From: Bugula neritina
Lineage: Eukaryota > Bryozoa > Gymnolaemata > Cheilostomatida > Bugulidae
Assembly (NCBI GenBank): GCA_964035545.1
Contig: OZ037767.1
Location: forward strand, 3,110,680-3,170,679
Direction: 5' to 3'
Length of the DNA stretch: 60,000 nt
A program made the position numbers and the translations under genes. Shown in pieces: positions 37,501 through 52,500 of this stretch (position 1 is the first letter of the stretch; every line of letters starts with the position of its first letter). The notes below the pieces were generated by a model. That model saw only the letters and a list, made by a program, of their open reading frames with translations. It was not told where the DNA came from and made no database searches.

Positions 37501-40500
37501 TACACTCACCTAGTATACAGTATATTACACTCACCTAGTATACAGTATATTACACTCACCTAGTATACAGTATATTACATTCACCTAGTATACAGTATAT
37601 TAGACTCACCTAGTATACAGTATATTACACTCACCTAGTATACAGTATATTACACTCACCTAGTATACAGTATATTACACTCACCTAGTATATAGTATAT
37701 TACACTCACCTAGTATATAGTATATTACACTCACCTAGTATACAGTATATTACACTCACCTAGTAGAGACGTTACCCTCGCTGTCATGCAGCCAGGGGGT
37801 GTTGGGGGAGTCAGCGTAGTGTCGAACTCGCAGCTGGTTGATGACATGCAGAAGAAGTCTCTGGAACATCTGTCTAATGGTCTGATTGGAGCAGCTGATA
37901 AGAATCTGCTGAGACCAGTGGTCGTCGGTAGACATCTTGTCCAGCAGCCACTGAATATCATAAACACAATGAAATAATGGTGGCTAGCGTCATTAGCTAC
38001 AAACATGTTATACAGAACGAAAGGTTAGCTGCTTTTTATATAAATGCACTGATCTTATTTTATTGCGAAAAACATACTTTAAACTTTCTTATATGAAAAC
38101 TATTGTGGATGTTGAGAACACAACTCTTGAAATTGCTGACCTCGCACGCCTCGTGACACTGATTGAACTGTTTAGTCAGGAGTTCAATCCACTGCACCAT
38201 GGTGGGCTTCTCCTTAGCGTGTATGAACGTCTCGAGGAGGAAAAGACTGCTGAGCTGGGCGGGTAAGATGAGCACCGAGGTATCTGACCGGGGCAGAGTG
38301 GCAGGAACTATGGCACACATCTGCCACATGAAGCTACGACAAACCAAATTACACAAATTATGACACTTGATAGAAAATTGTCTAAATGCTTTTACACTCA
38401 GTGTCAACTTCTTACTGTGAGTCCAAAAGATACAAATTTTATTATTTAAATTCAGCAGCAAAGGCAAAAAATTTGTAGAATTTTGCATATTTTTAGAATA
38501 AGTAACCAAACTCCAGTCAAGCTAAAGACACATAGTTTAAAAGTGAATAGAAATAAAAGCACTAAGGATCTGCCACATACAGACGGTAGGAGGGTTGGTA
38601 TGCATCTACTAAATAATCATATTGTATGCTGTTGAATATTGTACAGGTGTTGGATACTCACCTGAAGTAATGGTGGCAGAAGATATTCTTATCCTGGAGG
38701 AAAGAAGTGTTGTCCTTCCAGATCCAGTCTGCCAGCTCATCTGACATTTCAAACTTGTACTTGGGGGAGGGGAGGGGCTCGGTGGGACTCGAAACTGAGG
38801 CTGACTGCTCGGCAGCAACATCCTCCCTTACAACTCTCTCGTAGAACAGCATGTAGGCGGAGTTAGTCTGTCCATATTCAATATATGGTTATGTTTAATG
38901 TGTTGATATTTAATGTATTCATATAGATATTATAGATTATATGTTTATGTTTCAAATATGTTTATAGCTGTAGCTATTGGCTGATGGTGAAAAGCATGAG
39001 GCGACGACTTCAAGTACTGACTCAGTAGCACTTTAGCATAGAGTGATTCACTAATGTCAAATGGATTTAATTTCAAGTCACGAAACAATAAAATACTACT
39101 TAAAAAAAGAGGAATCAAGATAATGTAAATGTCAATGTGTGAAATTAGACATATGGAGATGTTGAGCAAATGCCAAAAACATGAATCTACATTAAATAGA
39201 ATTGGTATTTGAATAGAACTGTTACTGAAATAGAGCTAATACTTAAATAGAACTGGTACGATAGACTATAATAACACATACATATTGTTATCTGATATTA
39301 GCAATAACTACCTTCTCAAAAGAGAAATCCATGAACTTGTCAGAGATGGTATCATAGGTGGTGCTTGTCATCTCGCCACCGAAACACTCTTGAGCAACTT
39401 GTGCCGGGTCAAACGGCTTCACTTCAGAATCATTAAACAAGAACCTGCACAGAAATATTAAATTTCATTATATTTATTAAAATAATTCCGTGACCTAATG
39501 AGCTACATAAAGTTTGTGTATAACTACAAAGAGGATACTGAATCTCACCATTTATCGGGTTTTCCCGGCTCAACTGCAATCTTGTCCCTGATGAAGCTGT
39601 AGTAATGGCCGCCATCTGCCGTCCCAGTGTGCACTGTCACACCAATTAGTTCATAGTCGGTACCCTCGTCCACCACATCTCCCTCTTCACTAACGGACGT
39701 CTCCCCACCCTCACTGTCTGCCTTAGCTGACACGTTCTTAGGCTAAGAAAATACATCAGACCATCAAATGCTGCTTATGGTTATAAAACATGTTGGCATA
39801 CAGACTACGACACACAACATGTATAAAATAATGAGTGTCCTAAACCCTTTCCCTATAACCTGTGGTAAACTAGCACCTGATACACACAATATCAACTCTG
39901 TGCACAAATTTTCACGATCTATTACTCGCGAATATCACAATCAAAACTTGCTATAAAGATTCAATCAAGTACAGGTTCTGCTTCTTTCAGTCGCATTTAG
40001 TGAAAAGCAATAACTGTGAAACTCTAGCTTAAAATAATTAACATACTTTCACACTCAGTCTAGACCACATACTATTTTAGAGACGAACCTTGAGCAGTGT
40101 AGACTCCATGTAGTCGGCCATACTGAGTTGCTGTGGAAACGAGAAGTGAGTATTTATCTTTTCCTTGAGCATGGTGATCATGTTGAATGTATACCTCATA
40201 GTGTTGAAGCAGAGGATCTTGGGAAGGCGTTTGAAGCACGCCCTCTTTTCAGCTCTCACCTTCTTTTGACACTTAGAGCAGGTGTACATGTTGTCACCGT
40301 CCAACGTGTCCTTGACACATACTTCATCCAGAGATTCCTGGTCAATATAAGATTATATGTAATGTAAAATATTAATTTTATATGATGTTAATATACAACA
40401 ATGCCATTATATATCGTATTATATATAATAATTCACCATCACATCAATCCTACTGAAAGATATAAAAAAACTTTGTTTAAGTTCAGCTGTGCACATTGGA

Positions 40501-43500
40501 AACGAGTAAAACAAAATATAAAAGCTATATTACCATTCAATAAAAAACAATATAATTTAATACTATACCAATATATTATATTGCTTTATAATATGACATT
40601 GATGGGAATATATCATATAAAAGATGACATAACACTGTTGGAATAAATGCAAGAGAAAACAATAAATATACACTGAAAAGGCCAATAGAAATACACTAAA
40701 ACACAAACTGTATCTCAGATAGTTCACAGGGCATACGATGCACACATAAACACAGTCTGTACAATGCATTGCACTCAACTACAGACACATACATAGAGAT
40801 TCCTCATATCGGCCACTGGGCAGCGTATCGTATAAAACTCCTCCAGGGTTTTACTGACGTGTGGGCAGTCCAGCGACACGACGTTGTTGGACGTAACGCC
40901 AACAAAGAGATCTTTGACTAGAGATTTCTAGAATACAAATATGCTATGTATATATTATGTAGGGGTATTATAATAACACGATATATATATAATAGTTTCA
41001 CAGTATATTACAATTAGTCAAGCATAATATAATTATATAATTTATAATGTCAGGTATTACAACCACATAATATACTACATATTGTACATATCATATAGCT
41101 TTAATTATATAATATACAATCATGATGTAAAGTTATTCACAGCCAACATGGCGGACAGACGCCCACCACTCACCAAATCAGGTGACATTTCTTCCAGCTT
41201 CGTTATCAGATCTGTGAAGAATTCCGTCATATCCTTCTGCTCTCCGGTGTTGAGGGGTTGTCTGTCCATCTCATACACCTACACAAGTATTATACTAATT
41301 ATATCACTGTATAATGATGACTAAAAAGGTGGTACTGCTAATCTTTAAAACCACCAACAGCAGAAATAAAACAAGGAAATGTGATTACAAATACTAAAAT
41401 ATGCAGTAATACATTTGGTAAACAATATTCTATGGTATAAATTAGCCAGACACATTGCATTAAGTACACTATAGCTGTATAAAATAACAGAAGGTTGTAG
41501 TTATACTAGAATACCAGAGACTAGAATACTAGAGAGTAGAATACTAGAGAGTAGAATACCAGAGACTAGAATACTAGAGACTAGAATACCAGAGACTAGA
41601 ATACTAGAGACTAGAATACCAGAGAGTAGAATACTAGAGAGTAGAATACTAGAGAGTAGAATACCAGAGACTAGAATACTAGAGAGTAGAATACTAGAGA
41701 GTAGAATACCAGAGACTAGAATACTAGAGACTAGAATACCAGAGACTAGAATACTAGAGACTAGAATACCAGAGAGTAGAATACTAGAGAGTAGAATACC
41801 AGAGACTAGAATACTAGAAACTAGAATACCAGAGACTAGAATACTAGAGACTAGAATACCAGAGAGTAGAATACTAGAGACTAGAATACTAGAGACTAGA
41901 ATACTAGAGAGTAGAATACTAGAGACTAGAATACTAGAGAGTAGAATACTAGAGAGTAGAATACTAGAGACTAGAATACTAGAGAGTAGAATACTAGAGA
42001 GTAGAATACTAGGGAGTAGAATACTAGAGAGTAGAATACTAGAGAGTAGAATACTAGAGAGTAGAATACTAGAGAGTAGAATACCAGAGACTAGAATACT
42101 AGAGACTAGAATACCAGAGACCAGAATACCAGAAACTAGAATACTAGAGAGTAGAATACTAGAGACTAGAATACTAGAGAGTAGAATACTAGAGACTAGA
42201 ATACCAGAGAGTAGAATACCAGACTAGAATACTAGAGAGTAGGGTAGCTGACCTTGCAGAAGTTCTGGGGGTTGTAAGACTTCCGCTCGCTCTCCATCAG
42301 GTAGGCAAACATCTTCTTCATTTCCTTCAGAGTCTCCGAGTAGAGTGGACTCACTCGATCAACCTGCAGTGTTATACGCAATTTTCATTTACCTTTTTTT
42401 AGACAATTATTTAGAACTGCGCTCACTCTCAAAGGCAAGAAATATGAAAAATATTTTCAACACGGTGTCACACAAGATGATTGAAACTGGAAACTATATG
42501 ACTAATCATAAACCGACAATGCAAACATTTTGTGAAATAAATTGTGTTACTACTCAAAATTCGCAAAACTGATTTTTTGAAAACCCAATAAACCCTTTCA
42601 GGTGTAATTTGTTGTGTTACATAACTGCTTAAAACAGCCTTTAAGCATCATTAACTATGACTATATAACTATTTCGAATTGTATTTTTGCTGTAACATTT
42701 GAAAGAAGACGACTCCAACATCCAACTCAAAAACCCATTTTATGAAAGTGAAAACATAGAAGTTAACTGAGGAATAATGGTGACGTACGTTAGCCTGTAG
42801 AACTGACTGCCTAGCCTGAGGGATCATGTACAAGTGTTGCATGCATGTGGCCATGTAGCAGGTGGCCCCCAGGTTCTGGAGTCCGACGTACCCGCTAACT
42901 GACCTCACATCCTCTACCGGCCAGTAGTCCCAAGGATAGCCGGCTGTGCAGTCTGCAATGAGAAACTAGAGACCTGAGGCTAGATGCTATACCAAAATAG
43001 TGTGGTGACATAGTCAGCACTATACGAGTAGGGGACGGGTGGGCTCACACCCCATCAGACATTTTTTCAATAATAAAACGTCTATTGAAAAGCTCAGAGC
43101 AAACATCGGGACTGAGCTTAGCTGTTACATGAAATACGTAGAACACAGCCAACACTACTGTTATATAACATACAATAGAGAGTATCATATCATGTGGGGA
43201 TAACTACTGTTACACACCGTGCTGCTGCATGAGCTTAGAGTGGAGGAACTTGTAGTTGTCGGGAGAGTCCTTGACCAGCTCAACGAGCAGGTCATACGCA
43301 GAACACCTGGATGTGTTACTCTTGCACTTCGGCAAGTGTCTTCTCTTTATACACGGCAATAGGAAGAGGCAGTCGAATATCTCTGATATCAGCTCCTACA
43401 CGTTATCATACAATAACACACTTACCAGCTCCAATATGTTACCATACAATAATACACTTATCAGTTCCTATATGTTACCAAACAATAACGCACTTACCAG

Positions 43501-46500
43501 CTCCTATATGTTACCATACAATAACACACTTATCAGCTCCTATATGTTACCATATAATAACACGTCGTAACAATACCACTCATATTTTTCAAGTTTATAG
43601 ATGTTATTATTTTAAAATCATTGCTTCGACATGTATTATAAGCAAACAGAACACAAAACATAGCGGAATGACAACTCCCGCGGCACCAACCTTGGCATCA
43701 GGAGATTGTTTGAAAGACGCGTCGTGTTTGATGACGGAGGTGAGGAGGTTGAGGAGACCAATCAGACCCTCGTCTTCTGCTGCAGAATGCCTCTGCTCGT
43801 AGAAAGCTCTAGAAAACACCGACTTCCTGAGCGTGTCAGCCAGACTTGGCAGGTCGAACTGAAAAAGATGCACAGTTTAGATAGCCAATCAGCAGCCTGA
43901 TTTAGTCACATGATCCACTCACACAGACAACTACACACAATATCAGACACACCAGCAACATGCTTAGCTTTAGAACTGAAAACAATGTAAATTTAAAACA
44001 TGAAAAGTTAACCAAAGCTTGCGCAGCTCTCCTTCTAATCAAACTGGAATGCTCCAACTGGATTCGATACTTAAATGTTATAACAATGTTACAAGTTTAT
44101 TGCTGCCTCCCTCTTAGACTTTAGAGTGTAGTAGAGGGCAAAGCATAGGACTTGTCTAAGTTATTTTCTCTTTTTGGCTTTTAAAAACAGCATATTATTT
44201 TAAAACAAAGTCGTATGTTGCTTTACAGTAATCTTTTATGTTGAGATGCAGTTATTTCTGGTACTTCGTGTAATAATTTCATCAAACCTTCACTATCAAC
44301 CTTAGTAATAGTGCAGTGAATGCAGCTGCGACTAGTTGTACATGGGCTAGATCTAGTAACAGATATGATTGCTGTGCAAGTGAGCGAAAACCGACCTGTT
44401 TGATGTTGGTCTCATCCATATTGTCTATCAACAGCCCGGCCAGCCACATGAAGTCCTGACTAGAAGCACCGAGTTTACACTTCCTGTTTTCCGTAGACTC
44501 ACAGGCTTCGTTCATGAGTGGCTGCATGCTCGCTGCCATCGACATCAGCTCCAGCAAAGCTGACAGAGTCATGACAGCATAAGGTGATGGAGAATTGTTG
44601 CTCGAGCTTTTACGTCGGCCTAAACAGAGCTGGTATAAACTTCGACAGGCCTCTTGTCGCAGTTGTGACTAAAAAGAAATAAATAAAAATACTTGAAACT
44701 TGCAAAAAAACAACAATAAGATATGAGAAACGGGTATAACTTTTTATGACTGATGAAAAAAATTTGGGCTTGTCCGGGATTTGAACCCGGGACCTCTCGC
44801 ACCCAAAGCGAGAATCATACCCCTAGACCAACAAGCCACCATACATAACACGTAATACAATCATGTCCAGACTTGCCCACAATCAGTTGTCGCCCTTGAC
44901 AACCACATGTCAATAACTGGCTATGGTATTTATTATTTATGCACAGTTAGATTAGAAGTTGTGGGGATTTTGTGAAAAGTACAGCCGATGAAAACAGCCA
45001 CAAAAAGTTGAAACTATCACTAGCCACTTCATAGATTTTGCCTCGGAACATTTTGTCACGTGCAAAAACTTGTACATCCGGAAAGAAAAGAGTAGAATAT
45101 ATAGCTAATACATCGCCCAATCAATCACAGAGCATCAGCAAACAAATGTCTGTTAGCAGTTGATCAGAGGAAAAAGTGTACAAAATAAACCGTATCTGAA
45201 AAATTATTGGTTTACTAAAAGCAGAAGTGAATAAAAATTGTCGTATTCTCACCAAAGCATACAAATTTAAAGAGACCTGTAAAGGCGATTTTAGTCATTT
45301 CATTTTTAATGTGGCTACAAAACACAGCAGCAGCTAGAAAATCGTAGTGTTAACACTCTACAAATTGATTCACTAACACCTCTAGTAATAATACTTTGGT
45401 ATCCATTACTAAAGTCCACTAAAATGATCTATCACCCACAACAAACTTGTCATTCATAACACAAAAGTAACTATGAATATTGTAAGTGCGATTCTTTGAA
45501 ATTAAAGGCATATCTAAGCTTCGTAGTATTTTATTAAACAGTAATCCCACAGGCAGCAGAGTGACAGCAGAGCGACAGAAAGGCAGCGTACGGTACCTCA
45601 GAGGCTTGAAGAGTGAGTCGTTTCAGCCAGAGATGGAAAGTTGGGTTTGTGGTGCTCTGTAGTCCATTGAGAACTTTGTCATCAGAATATGCCCAGAAGA
45701 CGAGAAATATCATGGCCTGGTGCAGCACTGCAGCAAACAATAGCCAAACAGTTATTACCATAAACAATATCAATACTTCTGTTTATTCAACCCTTCTGTA
45801 GTACAATAAGCTAATCATTCTCATATATATAGACACACCTTCTCTCTCTTTTACACACATAAATACACACATTCTGTAGTACTATACGATAATCCACCAC
45901 AAACCACAATTTAATGGCTCTATAGAGGGTACTCTCGGAATATTGTGTACTCTTAATTTATAAATGGGCAGCATTGGAAGTCACCCTTAAAAAGCCCGAG
46001 GACCAGATACTAAACAAGGACACGGCTCACTGGCTTACCCAGCCCTTATTTATTACATCACACACTAAAGAACATAACAGAGTCAAGTGTTACAACACAG
46101 GGAAGAAAAGATTACTGCCCTAAAACTGGCCTGGCGGAGTTCCTACCTTCGAATCTGCCCCAGATGGGGGAGGGACTAGAAGCTGGCAAGACAGAGTCGT
46201 AGATCACAGTATAGATTATGGTAAATATGTCCTCGTATCTAGAGTCCAGCATCTTAGCCATCACCTGAACATTAAACCAGGTGTAGGGAAAGAGAACACA
46301 ACTCTCAAAGGAACAATAAGCTACTACTTAACCTTACTCCTCTTATGTTACAGGTACTACTTAACTTCACCCTTTCTATGTTACAGAATTGAACTCTCAA
46401 CGCAGTCTGTCCATGTAAATAGAGTTAATATCAGGCTAGTTAATAGCATATAATGGTGAAAGCAGTAAATGATAACAAAACCGTTTACTAAAAGAGCACA

Positions 46501-49500
46501 TGAAATGCTGATACAAAGAGAAGAGATAATTTTGAAGTTGACTGCTACCAGAAATCCAAACACTTATAATAACATTACGGGCGGGTCCATCCGCCTACCT
46601 TGTTGAGTGAAGGAATCTCGGGTCTCTGAGGTGAAGGTCGTGCGATCTGACTGGGAGCAGACGGACTGCCGGCCAATTGGTCCTCCGAAGAAGAAGTTGT
46701 TGAGTTAGAAGTGGAGGCGGGAGAAAGGGCGGGCGACTCCTCAAGAGGGACAATAGCGAATTGACAGAGTAGTTTCAGGAGATAGGCAAAGGCATCTTGA
46801 TACCACTAGAGAGAAATATTCCAGCAGCATGTTAGATATATTTATTTATTTAAAAGCTCTTAGAATACATTTCAACTGTTTAAATGTTTTCACTTGGAAG
46901 CTCTTAGAATTTATTAGTGTTTACTAGAATGCATATTAATTCCAATACTATAACACTATAATACTGTAACACTGTAAAACTATAATACTACAATATTATA
47001 CTACTATAGTTTTATGGCACGGTAATACTATAATAATGTATTACTAAAAGTATAGACTATTAACTACATTGTAATTTGACTAAAATGCTATACTACAATG
47101 CTACGATGCAATAGAGTGGGTAAACCGACATACGTCATTCCAGGGAGATCCCTCCTGCTGTTCCAGCTTACGACTCGCCAGTATATCAAACAGATGAGAG
47201 AGTCCACCATCAGTGATAAACTAAACCATTACACACATCAGTAACAAAAGCGTACAGTAGAACAAAAGATACTCTTCAAGTGAAAATTCATAATACTTAG
47301 AAAAAAAAGTTCACTTACTTTGACCTACTTACTTACTATGACTCATGTATTGGCAGTAAGTATCTAGTACAGCATACGGTCACTCACCTTACTAGTCCAC
47401 ACGACTTCCTTGCCTGCTGTCTGCATCTCCGCATCTTCTGATCTCATCACCACTTGCTCGTGATCAGAGCAGATGGTGAGACTAGGACCTGGTCTCTTCT
47501 CCTTCTTGGAGAGGGCCTCTACTATCTACACACCAAGTAAACTTAACCATACAGCTGGCTTATATTCAATCATATAAATATTCAGTCTCAACATACATGT
47601 ATGTACCACACATTTGTATTCTGATAAATGCTACTAGTTTTGGAGAATTAGTGCATTATGTATGAGTCATGAATACAGGGATACACTGTTATCAGCTGAT
47701 ATACTCACACACAGCTAGACTCACTAATCACTCACATACAGTTAGACTTACCAATTACCCACACACAGTTACTCACTAGTTACTCACACACAGTTAGACT
47801 TACCAATTACTCACACACAGTTAGACTCACTAGTTAATCACATACAGTTACTCACCAATTACTCACACATAGAGTTAGACTCACTAGTTACTCACACACA
47901 GTTAGACTCGCTAGTTACTCACACACCGAGTTAGATTCACTAGTTACTCACACACCGAGTTAGATTCACTAATTACTCACACACAGAGTTAGACTCACTA
48001 GTTACTCACACACGGTTAGACTCACTAGTTACTCACACACCTGCATAGAGTAAATGAGTTTAGAAGGCTGAGTAGGATCAAGAAGCTGGTCGAAATCCAG
48101 CAGGGAGTCGTCAGCTTCTGTTGAAAGTTCCGAGATAGCCTTGAGTATGGATGGGCTGGTGGGGACCATCATGAGGAGCTCCCAAACTCTTCTGGATAGA
48201 ACTCGGGCTCTGCTGCACATTATAAGTCTGTTGCTGGTCTTTTTTGGTAAAGTCTGTAAATATAACAGGGCATCAATTGTTGTCAGGTAGGTGCACAACG
48301 GACTCCCCCTTCCTCTAACAACACGATGGTAGTGTGGTTACACTTTAGGTTTCATACTCTAAGACAGCTCCATTGAGTCAGTGAAGACATTTGAACAACC
48401 CATGGTGTCGCCTGAAATTAGGTCGTAAGCAGAAAGAAGATGGCTGAGATGTTGATAATAAACTAATTTTAAATGAAATAAAATTATGCAAAACTTTTTT
48501 AGAGGCCTCAGTATTAAATTATCAGTATTTTCAGACTAAAGCACAACTATTACAATAAAGTGAACCAGTGGAGAGGAAAACCGACCTCGTGTGCGTTGCT
48601 GAGCTGCTCCAGCATGTTGAACAGATTGTCAAAGTGAGGCTGTTGAACTAAAATCAACATGGGGATGAGATGAGGCATTTGGTGAAGCTGAACAGCTCCT
48701 TCTTGCTTCAACTTCTGGCGGTTTGAGCTCACGTTGACCAGCACCATCTGTAAATGCCATAGCGTAATTGTAGCACATATCCTGGTATTATTACAGTCAT
48801 ATCCTAGCATGGCTGTAGCACATATCCTAGTATTATTACAGTCATACCATAGCATGGCTGTAGCACATATCCTGGTATTACCTGCTCATTCTTGATGGGA
48901 ACCTGATGCAGAGGTTTCCTGTCTAGGTCCATAGACAGCTCCTGTCCACCGCATATCATCCTGACGGGCACAGCCAACATATCGGCAGCGTGTTTACTAG
49001 CACCACCTGCTGCCGCTGACCCTTCAGGTTTCTGCTGCTTGACCAGAGTGTTCCACCAGTTGGTGACGTCGGCTCTCAGCTCTCCCAGCAGCACCGAGGA
49101 CAGAACCTCAACTTCCACCTGAAGACATCAGAGGAGACATGTGATGCAGTGAAGGCAGCAAACAAATAAATTCAAAATTAGAAAAAATGTGACAACTAAT
49201 TATACATAGCAACTGTCAAATTCTTTGTGTTTTCCGTTTTCACCACAATGTATGGATGTCGAGAGAAATCGACTTTGCGCTATGCAATGCAAGTAGAATA
49301 ACATTCCACTATACCTTGTAAGGAGTGGACGGTGTTCGAATGTTTTTTAGAACAGACGCACTCAGCTGTAGCTTCAGCATTTGAGTTCCTTTTTCCTCCG
49401 GTTGGGGTTGGTGACTCACTACCCCCTTTCCTTTTAACTGCCACATTCTCAGCTGCAACAAAACAGAAACAGTCAGTTTCCCATCATTATATGAAAGTCA

Positions 49501-52500
49501 AACTCACAATGAGAAAAGGAACTAAAAATACTATCAAGGTATAAAGTGTATACCTGGTAGGCGTACTTCTGTCGGAAAGTCTCCACGTGGTTGCGGAGTA
49601 GATACAGCCCTCGGTCTATTATCTGCATGCTGGTCTCACAGTCGTTATTAAAGATGTTCAGCGCCTTCATTAGACACCTCATACACCTCTCCACAAACTC
49701 CGGTTCTCGGGATAAATCCTGGTCTACAGTGTATGAATAGAATGTAGATCAATATATTGTATGTACAACTTGTGACCTACACATACAATGACAAAATTCA
49801 TGAGTAGTATTCTTTAACATAGAAATAAAAGATTAAAAAAATGCACAGCATAATAGGTAAAGTTTTATCAAATAAATCAAATTTAAATAGCAAGATCAGT
49901 GTCTACAGATGTCTGCAGGTGTAACACTACTTGCAAGTGTCTGCACGTGTGACACTACTTGCAGGTGTCTGCAAGTGTGACACTACTGACAGGTGTCTGA
50001 AAGTATGACACTACTAACAGGTGTCTGCAAGTGTGACACTACATGCAGGTGTCTGCAAGCGTGACACTACTGACAGGTGTCTGCAAGTGTGACACTACTT
50101 GCAGGTGTCTTCAAGTGTGACACTACTGACAGGTGTCTGCGAGTGTGACACTACTGACAGGTGTCTGCAGGTGAGACAGACTCACCATTCATGTAGCAGC
50201 TGTTGAGGTAGTCGATGGCGGAAAGGCTGACCTCAGTACACTGTGACTTCAAGGCTATGTCCCACAACTGAGTGTCATTTCCTTTCACTTCTGCGGCGTT
50301 TGCCTGAGAGAGCATCTCGTGGAGGAAGTGAAAGAGATTAAAACCTGTCATCGTCATGTCTTTCTGACTCAACAGGGTCAGCTGAAAGTATACAGAGTCA
50401 GCTCACATTTACATGCAGTGACATCACATAGTCACAATGTGAGCTTGATTTGTATTTTCCAATAAACTCAATAGCCGATTGATACTGATTGATTATTTTA
50501 CATTGATTGATACTAATTGATTTCCTTATATTGGTTGACTCAAATTGACTGATTGATAGTGATTCTGGGTATGAGAGCACTATTTCTGTGAGACAAAATT
50601 ACAGATTTAAAAAAAGGAATATCACAGAATTCAGAGGACGATTCAAAAGAGTGACTGACCAGCAACTGAAATTGAGATTGCCATGCCACGTGTCAGAGAA
50701 TATCTCAACTCAGCACCATATATACTCAGTTTATAAAAACCGCCTGAGCCCAGAGAATTCCCCAGATATTCATAAACAGACACAAGATAGAAAAGCTCTG
50801 TAGATGTGAACACTGAGCAAACATAAACATGTAAGCAGATATAAGTACCTTCTCGCAGTATATATACTTGAACGTGTCTAAAGTGAGGGCGTGCAGATCC
50901 CTGGAGTTAGCCTGGTTATAGAACCAGTTCAAGGCGTAGTCTCCTGTATCTTTATGCATCACCAGACACTCCCAGATCACGTCTATTTGCTGTTTACTCA
51001 AACCTAAAATATCAGCATTAAGAACTAAGGCTATGACATCACCGTCTCCTCGATTGGCCAAACATACGGCAGTCAACAGAAACTATATCCTGTGTGTAAA
51101 TGATAGTATGAACACTGATGGGTTATTCTGAAAGCATTAGTGATATTGTTAATGGCCTTGAATATGCAAAGGTGATTTCAGTTTTGTCAATGGAAATACA
51201 TAATATTTAAAAAAAATCATATATCCTTGCAAAAGCTTGCTAGGATTAAATACAACAGAAACACACTGCGGGACGGCGACTGGCCACCCATTAGGACTCA
51301 CAGAATTGTTCAGGGGAGGCTACGTATGAGTATATGAAAGAGAGGAACTGCAGGCGTACACCGATGTCTACTTTCAGCCCATATCTAAAACAAGAGATCA
51401 TTGATGTGATGGCTTTACAGATGGCAGAGGAAATCACTTTGACAACACATTAAATTGCACTGAAGAGTTGTTATGGGCAGCTAAAAGCACATTGTGTTTA
51501 CCAGAAGCATGCAGTTCACATAAACTCAAAATGATGATGATATGAACAGCTTGAATTAATTTGCTACTAGTAGGAAGTAGGCAGCAAATCAAGGATTGAA
51601 ACTAAATTTCCTAAATTTATGTATATAATATTTTCTTAGATTAAATAAAATAAAGGAAACCCTGCATGACAAAACCTGCATGGGGAAACAACTTACAATG
51701 AAGTAGAAGGATAATCCTTATCGTTGAGTTTTTCCCGGAATGCGTGAAAGTGGTTAAAGAAAATATTCATCATGGAGAAGGTTTCCTCCAAGTACCTACT
51801 TGGAGAAAAAATAACTTCAATCAAGTGCTACATGTTCGTTGAAAACATCAGCAATGTAATATTTATTCCAACAAATTTATGTCACATATCACATTACACC
51901 ATATTGTTGTAAATCCTAGTTAACCATAATAAAACTCTGTAAAGTTCCCAATACCCAAGTCTTTATTTACTTAGTAATCAAACTAACATAACAGACATAA
52001 TGTAAAAACAAAGGCATACAAAAATACTGACAGGCAGATAACAATATTTATAGTAACGTGAAAAGCCAAGGAAACAAAAACAGTTCATGACAAAAAAATT
52101 AGAACTTTGGAAAAATTCTAGATGAACAATATAGCGATGCTGGGCTATTACACTAACAATGTTGACGCCATAAAAGTTAGTATAGCTTTAGCTATACAGA
52201 TAGTGAGTGATATGATATTATAGAAGCTAAGTACACATATCATAGTGATGTCATGGTATAAGTGTCAGAACTGCACACAATATGGTGATGTCATACTCAC
52301 AAAGTAGTTGTGTGGACTTCTCTAGCGATACGATAGGACTGCTGGAACGACGATATCAACTTAGGGAGAAGCTTCAGAGAGACTGTAGAAGATCTATATA
52401 TAGAACAGATGAGATATAAGTAAGTAGATAATTTATAGGTATAACAGGTATTGTATTGACAAGTAGGTAATTCATAAATAGAACAGATAGGCTATAATTA

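Noticed and set aside
37190-37759. CRISPR-like regular direct repeats
   Set aside because: The repeats are directly adjacent with no unique spacers, in an animal intron; this is a satellite.
51004-51082. Extension of the USP34 exon 50849-51003 to an acceptor at 51083
   Set aside because: It joins the upstream exon out of phase and inserts 26 residues with no counterpart in the family; the acceptor at 51004-51005 fits phase and conserved sequence.
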